Source of the DNA: Polyangiaceae bacterium
GTDB lineage: Bacteria; Myxococcota_A; Polyangia; Polyangiales; Polyangiaceae
NCBI GenBank assembly: GCA_025937895.1
Contig: JAICQL010000056.1
Coordinates: 1-38,857, forward strand
Reading direction: 5' to 3'
DNA: 38,857 nucleotides
Shown one piece after another: positions 1-10,593 of this stretch (positions are counted from its first letter, which is position 1; every line of letters begins with the position of its first letter). The position numbers and the translations under genes are program-made. Below the pieces are notes generated by a model. It was not told the origin of the DNA and ran no database searches. It saw nothing but the letters and a program-made list of their open reading frames with translations.

Positions 1-46
1 GAAGCGCTGCACGCGCCGCCTGACGCTGGCATGCGGCGCAGCCCGC

Positions 47-96
47 GAGCACAGCTGCGGCGCAGCTCAGGGAGCACAGCTGCGGCGCAGCTCAGG
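47..96. repeat. Two perfect 25-bp tandem copies, each with a dyad
   Basis: Copies lie at 47-71 and 72-96 and are identical. Each holds the dyad AGCTGCG-G-CGCAGCT (53-67 and 78-92), so each copy could form a short hairpin. They lie just beyond the stop codon of the minus-strand GTPase gene that ends at 146. Immediately next to them, CGGCG-CCAG-CGCCG at 100-113 is a further small stem-loop without a T tract. Together these may act as a weak transcription stop for that operon, but this is inference. No gene is visible in 1-145. Confidence 0.6.
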
Positions 97-145
97 GCTC
101 GGCGCCAGCGCCGGGCAGGGCCCGGCGCGGACGAGGAGCACGGCT

Positions 146-1393
146 TCACGCCTGCGGGAAGTCGTCGTTACCGGCGATCTCGCCTTCGTCTTCGTCCCAC
201 CAGACCGAGAAGGGATCGGCGAACGAGCCCCAGCCGATCTGGCCCAGGCGCATCTCCACGTCATCGAGCAGGCACTGGTTCAGCCGCTGCTCGATGTAGT
301 CGCAATCCATGCCTTGGCCGATGAACGCCAGCTCCTGCCGGCGGTCGCCGTACGGCTCCTCCTGCAGGCGATTGATCTCTTCCTGCGCCACGGGCTCTCG
401 AGGCCACTCTTCACGCGGCAAGCTCGCCCACCAGCGCCCGGCCAGATCATCGCGGAAGGCGTGCCCCGCCTGGGACCAGACGCCCGCGTGATTGTGGCGC
501 GAGGCCAGCCAGAAGAAGCCCTTTGCCCGGATCACCCCCGGCATGCGCTCCTGCAGCGCATCCCACAGCCGACCGGGATGAAAGGGACGCCGCGCGCGAT
601 AGACGAAGCTCTCCAGCGCGAACTCGTCGGCGGGTGGAGTGTGCTTGCCGATGAGGGCGCGCTGCCAGCCCGAGGCCTGGCTCGCCTGCTCGAACTCGAA
701 CGAGTGAGTGTCTAGCAGCAGATCCATCGGCACCACGCCGTGGCTGGCGCGCACCAGCCGGGCCTTCGGGTTCAGCTGGTGCAGAATCGCCTCCAGCCGG
801 CGGACGTCCTGCTCGGCGACCAGATCTACCTTGTTGATGACGATGACGTTGGCAAACTCGACCTGCTCGGCGAGCACGTCCGAGACGGAGCGATCATCTT
901 CCGGGTCGAGCGAAATGCGCCGCTCGCCGAGCGTGTCGCACTTCTCGTAGTCGAGAGGAAAGTTGAGCGCGTCGACGACCGTGATCGTCGCGTCTACCCG
1001 CACCGTCTCTTCGAACTGGCCGCTCAGCTCTTCATCACTCAAGAAGCCCGCCACGACGGGCAGGGGCTCGGAGATGCCGCTCGCCTCGACCAGCACGTAG
1101 TCGAAGCGATTGCTCTCCACCATGCGGTTGATCTGCGCACGCAAGTCACCGCGCAGGCTGCAGCAAATGCAGCCGTTGCGGAGCTGAACGATGTTCTCGT
1201 AATGACGCAGGCGAGCGCCGCCCAGGGGGCGCCCGTCTGCGCTGTAGTCATCCAAATCGTTTACGATGACCGCGATGCGGCGGCCCCGGGAGCTGTTCAG
1301 GATTCGCTCGACCAGAGTGGATTTACCCGCACCTACAAACCCGGAAATGAAGGCCAGCGGAAGCCGCCGTCCGGTTCCGACATTGCTGGTCAC
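146..1393 (-). CDS. COG0523 (CobW/ZigA-type) GTPase, probable zinc metallochaperone
   Basis: This 415-residue protein has the hallmarks of the COG0523 G3E GTPase family. Walker A GFVGAGKST is at residues 18-26, the family metal-binding motif GCICC at 74-78, and the guanine-specificity motif NKVD at 187-190. A CobW C-terminal domain follows, ending in the GDRRQELAFIG and DPFSVWWDEDEGE stretches typical of the ZigA/YciC branch. Members use GTP hydrolysis to deliver a metal to client proteins in the cytoplasm. The start is GTG at 1393, 12 bp after the L31 stop codon, so the two genes are almost certainly co-transcribed. Because the neighbour is the zinc-free L31 paralogue, zinc rather than cobalt or nickel is the likely metal and zinc starvation the likely inducer. 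I found no convincing Zur box upstream, so that regulation is an inference from family knowledge. Confidence 0.9.
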   Translation of the reverse strand: MTSNVGTGRRLPLAFISGFVGAGKSTLVERILNSSRGRRIAVIVNDLDDYSADGRPLGGARLRHYENIVQLRNGCICCSLRGDLRAQINRMVESNRFDYVLVEASGISEPLPVVAGFLSDEELSGQFEETVRVDATITVVDALNFPLDYEKCDTLGERRISLDPEDDRSVSDVLAEQVEFANVIVINKVDLVAEQDVRRLEAILHQLNPKARLVRASHGVVPMDLLLDTHSFEFEQASQASGWQRALIGKHTPPADEFALESFVYRARRPFHPGRLWDALQERMPGVIRAKGFFWLASRHNHAGVWSQAGHAFRDDLAGRWWASLPREEWPREPVAQEEINRLQEEPYGDRRQELAFIGQGMDCDYIEQRLNQCLLDDVEMRLGQIGWGSFADPFSVWWDEDEGEIAGNDDFPQA

Positions 1394-1405
1394 GATTTGC
1401 CGCGA

Positions 1406-1642
1406 CTACTTCTTGCCGTAACGAGCCTTGAAGCGTTCGATGCGACCAGCGGTGTCCACCAGGCGCTGCTTGCCAGTGTAGAAGGGGTGAGAATGCCCGC
1501 TGATGTCTACGTGCACGACGAAGTGATCGACGCCGTTGATCTTCTTCGTCTCCGAGGACGTCATCGTGGACTGGGTCACGATCTCGTGCCGGCCATCGAC
1601 GAACACGACGGGATTCAACTTGGGATGAATGTCAGCCTTCAT
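1406..1642 (-). CDS. rpmE2: 50S ribosomal protein L31 type B (zinc-independent)
   Basis: The 78-residue product begins MKADIHPKLNPVVFVD and contains the SHPFYTGKQ and VDTAGRIERF blocks typical of bL31. It has no cysteine at all, so it is the C-minus form that does not bind zinc. In many bacteria this paralogue is made under zinc limitation, replaces the zinc-binding L31 on ribosomes and so releases zinc. An AGAAGAAG purine run five bases before the ATG serves as ribosome binding site. It is the first gene of a two-gene unit with the downstream COG0523 GTPase. The zinc-binding L31 paralogue is not in the window. Confidence 0.95.
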   Translation of the reverse strand: MKADIHPKLNPVVFVDGRHEIVTQSTMTSSETKKINGVDHFVVHVDISGHSHPFYTGKQRLVDTAGRIERFKARYGKK

Positions 1643-1983
1643 ATTTGCTTCTTCTAACCTGGCGAGCCCGCTCCGCGAGCGCGAATGCCTGGGCGGCTTC
1701 GGGCGGCCAGATCCTCAGTGTCTGGATGATGTTGTCAATCTGCTTTTGAGCCGTATTGCATCGCCAGCGCGCCACCACAGGGCAACTGACCGACCTGCAG
1801 CGCCCCTTCGGGGTGCAGGGCTGGATGCGTGACTCGAGGTATGCGGGACCCAGAGGGCTCGCAGAGCACCCCCATACTCCGGATCAAACCTTGATGTTTG
1901 CACTTTCGGCCACTAGCCTGCCGCGCTCTCGTAACGAACGGGGGGCGCGAGCGGATTGCTGCGGCCCTCTGGCCAGGCCCTGA
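1643..1983. other. Divergent intergenic region between rpmE2 and the HD gene
   Basis: These 341 bp hold no credible gene. On the minus strand a TTGACA hexamer lies at 1733-1738, but no good -10 box stands 16-18 bp downstream, so I do not call a promoter for rpmE2. At 1795-1818 a hairpin can form from CTGCA and TGCAG ends enclosing CCCC-TTC-GGGG, with a three-base bulge. No clear palindromic Zur operator is visible. Confidence 0.5.
1891..1919 (+). promoter_or_regulatory. Possible promoter for the HD-domain gene
   Basis: TTGATG (1891-1896) and TAGCCT (1914-1919) are separated by 17 bp and lie about 65 bp before the ATG at 1984. The -35 matches consensus well and the -10 poorly. The patch is less GC-rich than its surroundings, which gives modest support. 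Confidence 0.3.
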
Positions 1984-2931
1984 ATGGAAGCAGCACATCT
2001 TCAGCCAATCGTGACCGATCGCCCTGACCAGCGAGCAGCGCTGGCGGCCCTGGACCGGGCGCTGGCCGCAGCGCGGACGGGGGTAGCGCTGGCAGAGCCG
2101 GGGCGCGCCGTGGAGCCGGAGGCGTATCGCGCTCTGCCCGTCGCCGAGCTGCGCGCGCGGATGGATGCGCTGCTGCTCTCGCGTCACGCCGACCTGGGCC
2201 TGGAAGCTCTGCTGCAGCTGGGTGCCATCGCGGCGCTGTTCCCGGAGCTCTCGCGGATCGTCGGTTTTGGCGATGGTGAGACGCACAAGGACGTCTGGCT
2301 GCACACGAAGCAGGTGGTGATTCAGTGCTTGCCGCGACTGGCGGTGCGCTGGGCGGCGCTGCTACATGACATCGGCAAGCCACGAACGCGCTCGGTTGCG
2401 CCGGACGGCACCGTGCATTTCTTCCACCACGCCGAGGAGGGCGCGCGCATGTGCGAGCGGCTCGATCGCCGGCTGGGGCTGTTTGCGAAAGATCCCGAGC
2501 TGGGCGCGGAGATCCGCTTCCTCGTCCTGCACCACCAGCGTGCTCACCAGTACGAGGAGCAGTGGACCGATAGCGCCGTGCGGCGCTTCGCCCGCGAGGT
2601 CGGCGGCGCGCTGGATGACCTGATGGCGCTGTCGCGAGCCGACATGACGACCAAGCGGCGCGAGAAGCGCCGGCGCTTTCTGTTTCAGCTCAAGGATCTG
2701 CAAGAGCGCATCGCGCGCCTGGCAGAGGAAGATGCGAAGGAGCCGTCGCTCCCCAAGGGCCTGGGCGATGAGCTGATGAAAGCCTTCGGCTTGCCTCCCA
2801 GCCGCCGGGTGGGAGAGCTGCGCCGCGCGCTGGAGCTGGCCGTGGAGGCTGGTGAGGTGGCGCCGGGTCAGGACGCGTCCGTGTACATCGAGTTCGCGCG
2901 CAGCCAGCCCGATCGTTTCGGCCTGGCTTGA
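1984..2931 (+). CDS. HD-domain phosphohydrolase resembling the HD part of tRNA nucleotidyltransferases
   Basis: This 315-residue soluble protein has an HD domain at about residues 75-240. The defining pair is H128-D129 within WAALLHDIGKPRT, with H107 before it and further histidines at 148-149 and 183-184. D219 in the SRADMTTK stretch fits the last metal ligand. The closest layout I recognise is the HD region of PcnB/Cca-type enzymes, but the nucleotidyltransferase head (GxGS...DxD) is absent, so it cannot add CCA. HD domains of this sort hydrolyse phosphate esters such as 2',3'-cyclic phosphates or nucleotides; the substrate here is unknown. The gene stands alone between divergent rpmE2 and convergent gcvP and ends in a strong hairpin. 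No clear Shine-Dalgarno precedes ATG 1984, so the start could be a little different. Confidence 0.75.
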   Translation: MEAAHLQPIVTDRPDQRAALAALDRALAAARTGVALAEPGRAVEPEAYRALPVAELRARMDALLLSRHADLGLEALLQLGAIAALFPELSRIVGFGDGETHKDVWLHTKQVVIQCLPRLAVRWAALLHDIGKPRTRSVAPDGTVHFFHHAEEGARMCERLDRRLGLFAKDPELGAEIRFLVLHHQRAHQYEEQWTDSAVRRFAREVGGALDDLMALSRADMTTKRREKRRRFLFQLKDLQERIARLAEEDAKEPSLPKGLGDELMKAFGLPPSRRVGELRRALELAVEAGEVAPGQDASVYIEFARSQPDRFGLA

Positions 2932-2955
2932 TCGCCGCCGGGCCCTGCTAGGGGA

Positions 2956-2982
2956 ACGGCGCGCCCGAGCGCGGCGCGCCGT
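2956..2982 (+). terminator. Hairpin downstream of the HD gene
   Basis: A perfect 10-bp GC stem (ACGGCGCGCC with GGCGCGCCGT) encloses a 7-base loop 24 bp after the stop codon. There is no T tract, which is common in high-GC genomes. It may act in both directions. Confidence 0.6.
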
Positions 2983-3022
2983 GAGCCACCTGCGGCATCG
3001 ACCGAGCGCGCCCTGGCTCGAG

Positions 3023-3050
3023 CAGGGCCTGCCACGACGGCACGGCCCTG
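3023..3050 (-). terminator. Hairpin downstream of gcvP
   Basis: CAGGGCC (3023-3029) pairs with GGCCCTG (3044-3050). The stem continues inward as TGCC with GGCA around a 5-base loop, with one bulged C. It starts 12 bp beyond the gcvP stop codon on the minus strand and has no T tract. Confidence 0.55.
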
Positions 3051-3061
3051 CCCCTGAGCTC

Positions 3062-5986
<2,925 letters not shown>

Positions 5987-6145
5987 GGAGTGCTCCGCTA
6001 GCACCCCCGACAGCGCGAGGAAAGGGCTTCGCTGCTCTGCCGGCTCACCTCGAGCGCACGCTGAGGGCGCAGATTGTGGGATACCCTCCGCGCGAGAGCG
6101 AGCTGGCAGCAGGCGCACGCCGGCAAGGCCGGCCGAGGCCGGGGC

Positions 6146-6595
6146 TCAGAACGCCTTGCGCGAATCGAGCAGCAGGGTCACCGGCCCGTCATTGAGCGAC
6201 TCGACGGCCATGTCGGCCCCGAAGCGACCGGTCTGCACCTCGACGGCTCGTGAGCGGAGCTGGGCACACACCCGCTCGAACAGGCTCTCGGCCTGAACGG
6301 GCGCCATCGCCTCGGAGAAGCTGGGGCGGTTGCCGCGCCGCAGGTCCCCAAAGAGGGTGAACTGCGAGATCAAGAGGGCAGCGCCCTGACCATCGAGCAA
6401 GCTGCGGTTCATCTTGCCGGCCTCGTCCTTGAAACAGCGGCAGCTGCACAGCTTGTCGGCAAGCCACAGCGCGTCTTGCTCCGTGTCGCCCTGGCCAACC
6501 CCGATCAGCGCGCAAATCCCGCCCTCGATGGCGCCCACCACCTCGCCGGCGACGCTCACCCGGGCCCAGCGCACGCGTGTCAACACCGCTCTCAT
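6146..6595 (-). CDS. dtd: D-aminoacyl-tRNA deacylase
   Basis: Dtd removes D-amino acids, and glycine mischarged on tRNA-Ala, from tRNAs. The 149-residue length is standard. The SQFTLFGD block lies at 77-84 and the Gly-cisPro motif NDGPVT at 135-140, with G137-P138 forming the chiral selection site. An unusually good ribosome binding site, AGGAGGAG, stands about 5 bases before the ATG. An odd feature is three cysteines at 50, 52 and 54 (CSCRC) just before the conserved FKDEAGKMN segment, where homologues usually have hydrophobic or basic residues. The gene is 28 bp after the DUF420 gene and probably shares its transcript. Confidence 0.95.
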   Translation of the reverse strand: MRAVLTRVRWARVSVAGEVVGAIEGGICALIGVGQGDTEQDALWLADKLCSCRCFKDEAGKMNRSLLDGQGAALLISQFTLFGDLRRGNRPSFSEAMAPVQAESLFERVCAQLRSRAVEVQTGRFGADMAVESLNDGPVTLLLDSRKAF

Positions 6596-6623
6596 CGTTG
6601 CTCCTCCTGCGCCAGCCCGTGCC

Positions 6624-7169
6624 TTAGCTGCCCGGAGCGTAGAGCATCGCGAACACGATGACGCCGCTCACTGATACGAACAGCCAGAGCGGCAACGTGT
6701 AGCGCGCGATCCTCCGGTGAGCGACGATGTTGCCGGTCCAGGCGCGGTACACGGTGAACAGCGCCAGGGGTACGATCAGGGCGGCCAGCAGCACGTGTGG
6801 CAGCAGGATCGAGTAGTACAGCGGGCGCAGCCAGCCCTCACCGCGATACGGCACCGAGCCCACCTGCGCGTGGTGCATCAGGTACGTGACCAGGAAGGCC
6901 GAAGAGAGGCCGAACGCGGTCAGCATGCAGAAGCGATGCTGGGCGATCTTGCGTTTCTGGATGAACACATAGCCCAGGGCCAGGAACACGCCTGCGCCGG
7001 CATTCAAGGCGACGTTGATGCGGGCCAGCACGCTGGGCCCGGTGCTGGAGGCGGCCGTGCTCGGCTGCACGCGCATCACCAGCAGCACGGCCACGAAAAC
7101 GAAGGCGCTGAGCAGCGCGATGGCCACGCGAACCCGAGTGCCTTCGGCGGCCGGGGAGGAGGAGCTCAC
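6624..7169 (-). CDS. DUF420-family integral membrane protein
   Basis: This 181-residue protein has about five hydrophobic helices (near 15-31, 50-70, 82-98, 118-142 and 157-176). Histidines lie at the membrane edges: H78 (KIAQHRF), H99-H100 (YLMHH), H125 (LLPHVLL) and H151 (AHRRIARYT). This pattern matches the DUF420/YozB family, whose Gram-positive member CtaM is linked to haem-copper oxidase function. A role in cytochrome oxidase assembly or haem handling is therefore possible, but no oxidase gene is nearby. The gene sits directly upstream of dtd in the same direction. Confidence 0.8.
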   Translation of the reverse strand: MSSSSPAAEGTRVRVAIALLSAFVFVAVLLVMRVQPSTAASSTGPSVLARINVALNAGAGVFLALGYVFIQKRKIAQHRFCMLTAFGLSSAFLVTYLMHHAQVGSVPYRGEGWLRPLYYSILLPHVLLAALIVPLALFTVYRAWTGNIVAHRRIARYTLPLWLFVSVSGVIVFAMLYAPGS

Positions 7170-7282
7170 GGGCGCAAGCTAGTCGCTCGCGCGGGGCCGC
7201 GCGAAGGGAATTTGTGCCGCTCGCTGAGTCTGGCCTACGCCCGAGCGCCTGCCGGCGCTGGCGGTGCTGGCCACCAGGACCG

Positions 7283-8248
7283 CTAGGACTCGGGCCAGTT
7301 TGCCGGCGGCAGCGGATAGCTCGGTCGTCCGAGCAGATAACCTTGTGCGTAGTGGCAGCCAGAATCCACCACGGCGCTCAGCTCGTCATAGGTCTCGATG
7401 CCCTCCGCGACGACCTCCGCGCCCAGCTCGACGCACAGTCGAACCACGTGGCGCACGAGGATCTGCTGGCGGGGGTTCTGATCCAGGCCGGTGATGAGCG
7501 CGCGGTCCAGCTTGACGATGCGCGGCTCCAGATCAAGCACGCGCTTCAGGTTGGAGTGCCCCGCTCCCAGGTCATCCACGGCCAGGAATATGCCCGCCCG
7601 CGATTGAATCTCCTTCAGCACGCTGACGCAGAGGTCATAGTGCGTGAAGGCGGCAGACTCGGTGATCTCCACGTACACGTCGTGATCGTGGAAGAAGACG
7701 GGGTCATCGGGCCGCACCAGCCAGCGCGCGGAGAGCTCGTCGGGGTGCACGTTCACGAACAGCGGAACCCCGGGCGCACGCTGCACCGCCGCGGCGCGCA
7801 CGATGCGCCCCAGCCGGCCGCAGCACGACTCCTCGGAGGCGCGGCGGAACAGCGTCTCGGGATTGGCCAGGCTCGGCCAGCGGCAGCGGGTGAGCGCCTC
7901 GTAAGCGAAGACGCGCCGGGTGGTGATGGCGACGATCGGCTGAAAGACGATGTCGAGGTCCTTCTCGCTGATGCCGCCTGCGTTTGGCGGAGGGTCGCTG
8001 CGCAGGGCCTGGAACGGCTCCTCATCCTCGAGCTCCAGCTCGTGCTCCGAGGCGGGCAGCTGTGAGGTGCGCACGCCGCTCTCGTACGGGATGTCGATGT
8101 CATCGACGAGGTCGAACTCCAGCTCGGGAGAGTCGGTCTCGTGCCGAGCGGGAGGAGCGTGCGTGTGCATTTCCAACTGAGTCTCTGCGGCCGCGGCTGC
8201 TAGCCGTTTGCCCGACCCGCGAAACGAGCCGCCGTCTAATCTTGACAT
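7283..8248 (-). CDS. EAL-domain cyclic-di-GMP phosphodiesterase
   Basis: EAL domains hydrolyse c-di-GMP to pGpG. From the start used here (ATG 8248) the protein has 321 residues. It has an acidic N-terminal tail of about 90 residues with no recognised sensor domain, then the EAL domain to near the end. All the usual catalytic and metal positions are visible: E117 of EAL, N166 (FVNVHP), E197 (EITE), D225-D226 (VDDLGAG), K246 (VKLD), E282 (AEGIE) and Q302 (QGYLLGRP). The enzyme should therefore be active. There is no GGDEF domain and no membrane segment, so it is probably cytosolic. The frame stays open upstream to 8464, but that extension is Cys/Arg-rich and non-conserved in appearance. The ribosome binding site at 8248 is weak, so the start is uncertain. 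Confidence 0.9.
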   Translation of the reverse strand: MSRLDGGSFRGSGKRLAAAAAETQLEMHTHAPPARHETDSPELEFDLVDDIDIPYESGVRTSQLPASEHELELEDEEPFQALRSDPPPNAGGISEKDLDIVFQPIVAITTRRVFAYEALTRCRWPSLANPETLFRRASEESCCGRLGRIVRAAAVQRAPGVPLFVNVHPDELSARWLVRPDDPVFFHDHDVYVEITESAAFTHYDLCVSVLKEIQSRAGIFLAVDDLGAGHSNLKRVLDLEPRIVKLDRALITGLDQNPRQQILVRHVVRLCVELGAEVVAEGIETYDELSAVVDSGCHYAQGYLLGRPSYPLPPANWPES

Positions 8249-8561
8249 ACGGCGCTCACTTGGCCCCTCGGTCCAGCCCATCGTCGGCGTTGCTCCGTGC
8301 CACCACGCCGTGTGCCCGATGTCCGTGCAGGTGCGCACACCGCGCCGTTGCTCCGGAACGCGGCAGCCGTCCGCTGGAAAGGCGGCTGAGGCTGCGCGCA
8401 ACCGGCAGGGTGGGACGGCGGAGGCATCTCGAGATCCAGCTTCTCTGAACGACGCGGCGTTCAAAAACTGATGCCGCCGTGCCTAACCCCGCGAGGGCCT
8501 GGCAGCGCCGCTTCGGAACACCTGCTGCGACGCGCGGCCCGCGAGGGGATGGGGCAACCCT
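8249..8561. other. Upstream region of the EAL gene
   Basis: These 313 bp separate the lipoprotein gene from the EAL gene. They contain the dyad TGAACG-N6-CGTTCA at 8446-8463 (listed separately). I see no convincing promoter hexamers or gene. The region could carry the EAL promoter. Confidence 0.4.
8446..8463. promoter_or_regulatory. Palindrome TGAACG-N6-CGTTCA, candidate operator
   Basis: A perfect 6-bp inverted repeat with 6-bp spacing lies about 200 bp upstream of the EAL start and 116 bp beyond the lipoprotein stop. It superficially recalls the Gram-positive LexA box but has the wrong spacing. The binding protein is unknown. Confidence 0.35.
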
Positions 8562-9524
8562 TCAGGGCTCGAAGTCTCGCGTGTTCTCGGCGGGCGCGCT
8601 CGGCCTGGGGGCGCCGGGGCGTGCGGGGGCGCCCTCCCTCGCTGCCGGCGGTCGCGCCGCGGGCTCGCGCGGCCCAGATTCTCGCGAACCAGCCTCTCGC
8701 AGCGGGCGACGGCGCGCGCTGGCGCTCACGGTATTGGCGGCCTCATCCAGGATCGAGATCAGCGTGTCGGCGGAGTTAGCCACCGTGCGCGCGCGCTCCT
8801 GCAGCTCCGTCAGCTGAGCTTCGGCGTCGTCCAGCTCACGCCGCACGCGCCCCCGCTGAGAGCTGTCCGGGAAGGCAGCATCCAGCTGCCCGCGCAGGGT
8901 GGCGGCGCTCTCGCGCAGCGGCTGAATCCGGCGCTGCAGGCCGCTCATCTCAGCATAGCTGAGCGCGGCCGAGAGCGCGGCCTGGGCGATCACCTCGAGC
9001 ACGCGCAGCTCGCGCGCCTCGGGCTCACGCCCCGGCGTGCGCAGGGTGGCGGTGGGCGTGACCGGCGGACGTGACGGGATGGCGCCCGCGCGCTGCTCGG
9101 GAGCCTCCGCGTCGGCGGTGCTCTCATCCATCGCGTCTGCCTCGATGCCGGTGAACTCGAGCTCCAGGGTGAGGCCGTCTCGAGCGAGATGTGCGGTGCG
9201 CTCGCGCAGCCGCGCACCCAGCACGTCGCTGGCCGCGTCTTCGGCCAACCCCACGCGCCGCGCCAGCGCCGCACGCGCCTCAGGCAGCTCGCGCTGGGCC
9301 GTCTCCACGGCGCGCCAGGCCTCGTACACCTCGGCGAAGAAGCGATCGACCTCGGCGTTGCCCGTGACCACGCGCTGGGCGCTGGCAGCGGCCGGCGGGC
9401 GCTGCGGCGGATGGCACGCGAGCGAGGGCGCAGCCAGCACCAGCGCGGCCGCGAGCAGGCCTGGCGCGCGGGCGGCGCGAGCGGAGCGCCAGAGGCGAAG
9501 CGAGAGCGAAGACATTGCAGTCAT
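8562..9524 (-). CDS. Exported coiled-coil protein, probable lipoprotein, function unknown
   Basis: The 320-residue product has a basic, then hydrophobic N-terminus ending in APSLAC, which could be a lipoprotein signal, although serine at the -3 position is not the classical lipobox. The body is Ala/Glu/Arg-rich and helical, with predicted coiled-coil stretches around residues 55-110 and 170-265. A low-complexity linker near 135-170 and a Pro/Arg/Ala-rich tail follow the usual pattern of unfolded periplasmic spacers. I do not recognise a family. Its ATG (9524-9522) overlaps the TGA of the comF-like gene in an ATGA arrangement, so it is translated with that gene. A second in-frame ATG lies three codons in. 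Confidence 0.7.
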   Translation of the reverse strand: MTAMSSLSLRLWRSARAARAPGLLAAALVLAAPSLACHPPQRPPAAASAQRVVTGNAEVDRFFAEVYEAWRAVETAQRELPEARAALARRVGLAEDAASDVLGARLRERTAHLARDGLTLELEFTGIEADAMDESTADAEAPEQRAGAIPSRPPVTPTATLRTPGREPEARELRVLEVIAQAALSAALSYAEMSGLQRRIQPLRESAATLRGQLDAAFPDSSQRGRVRRELDDAEAQLTELQERARTVANSADTLISILDEAANTVSASARRRPLREAGSRESGPREPAARPPAAREGAPARPGAPRPSAPAENTRDFEP

Positions 9525-10177
9525 GGGCAGCCGCGCTCGCCAGCCGCGGCGAGCGCTATGACAGTGACATGAACGACCCCAGCTGCATAGAGCGCTTGGC
9601 AGCAGGCCTGTACCGTGGCCCCGGTGGTGAGCACGTCATCGAGCAACACGATATTACGTCCACGCGCTGCCGGATGCGCCCAGAACGCTCCCTGCACGTT
9701 GCTGCGCCGCTCGCGAGCGGGCAGGCGGCTCTGCTGCGGTGTTGCACGAGTGCGCACCAGCAGGGTGGGGGCGAAGCGCGCGCCCACCCTCCGGCACAGC
9801 TCGCGCGCAAGCAACCCCGCAGGGTTGAAGCCGCGCTCCACCAGGCGCGTGTAGTGCAGCGGCACGGGCACCACGCTCAGCGCGGCGGGGTCGCCGGTGC
9901 AAGGCCAGGGCAGACGGCGTGCGAGCGGTCGCGCCAGATCGGCTCTGCGGCTGAACTTCAGCCTGCGGATCGCCGTGGAGAGTGGCGGAGCGTAACCGCC
10001 CGCCGCGTAGCCATGCGTGCTCGGCGGCGCTGGCGGCAGCGCGCCACACTCCGAGCAGAAGAGCTGGTCCCGCGCGATCGGCGCGTCGCACGCCGCGCAA
10101 CACTCGGGTGCGAGCAGCTCGAGCAAGGCCCGGCTGATTTGGATCCAGGCACTGCGCGCCGAGCGCCGATGTTGCAT
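9521..10177 (-). CDS. comF: ComF-family phosphoribosyltransferase-like protein
   Basis: This 218-residue protein shows the ComF/GntX layout. An N-terminal zinc-ribbon has cysteines at 26, 27, 30, 41 and 44 (PECCAAC ... FCSECG), followed by a type I phosphoribosyltransferase domain. The PRPP-binding loop is at 180-186, DDVLTTG, inside NIVLLDDVLTTGATV. ComF proteins support uptake and processing of single-stranded DNA in transformation. Many non-competent bacteria also keep a homologue, so competence is not proven here. The stop codon overlaps the start of the downstream exported-protein gene by 4 bp. Confidence 0.9.
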   Translation of the reverse strand: MQHRRSARSAWIQISRALLELLAPECCAACDAPIARDQLFCSECGALPPAPPSTHGYAAGGYAPPLSTAIRRLKFSRRADLARPLARRLPWPCTGDPAALSVVPVPLHYTRLVERGFNPAGLLARELCRRVGARFAPTLLVRTRATPQQSRLPARERRSNVQGAFWAHPAARGRNIVLLDDVLTTGATVQACCQALYAAGVVHVTVIALAAAGERGCP

Positions 10178-10593
10178 GCAGGCTCCGCTCCGTTCGCGCC
10201 GCTGCTGGCGGTCGCGAGCGAGGGTCGAGCGCTCACGAGCTGCAGTTGCGAGCGATCGCGCTGCCCGCTCTGCGCGACGACCCGCGCTGGCGCGCGACGG
10301 GACGCGCCCCGACCGAGCCAGCTACACCTCTCGCTCACGCGATCCCTTGGATCGCAGAGGACGATCGGCACGCGCGGTGAGCAAGCGCCGCGAGCGGGCT
10401 GCATAGATACAGCAAGGTCAGAAGATTGCTGGGGCCGATGGGCTCCTGCGCGTCAAGTTGGGGCGGCTCCCGCGCTCGGCGTGAAGACACGCTGAAGCAG
10501 CGCGTCGCGGAGCTTCATCGAGCGTCGGCCTTCGCTAGGCGCCGCTCGGCATAGCTGCTAAGGTCAGCCCGGTTTCCCCTCAGCGAGTTCACC
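10178..10593. other. Divergent intergenic region between comF and the GH8 gene
   Basis: These 416 bp hold no credible gene. The clearest structure is the inverted repeat CAGCAA-N10-TTGCTG at 10410-10431. Its half-site centres are 16 bp apart, compatible with a dimeric regulator or a weak RNA hairpin. I see no promoter that I can support for either gene. The GH8 gene also lacks a clear Shine-Dalgarno. Confidence 0.4.
10410..10431. promoter_or_regulatory. Inverted repeat CAGCAA-N10-TTGCTG, candidate operator
   Basis: The perfect 6-bp arms lie 163 bp upstream of the GH8 start and about 230 bp upstream of the comF start. The position fits an operator, but the short arms could arise by chance. 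Confidence 0.25.

Noticed and set aside
8446..8463. LexA (SOS) box
   Set aside because: Spacing and core differ from the Gram-positive and alphaproteobacterial boxes, and the neighbour is not an SOS gene.
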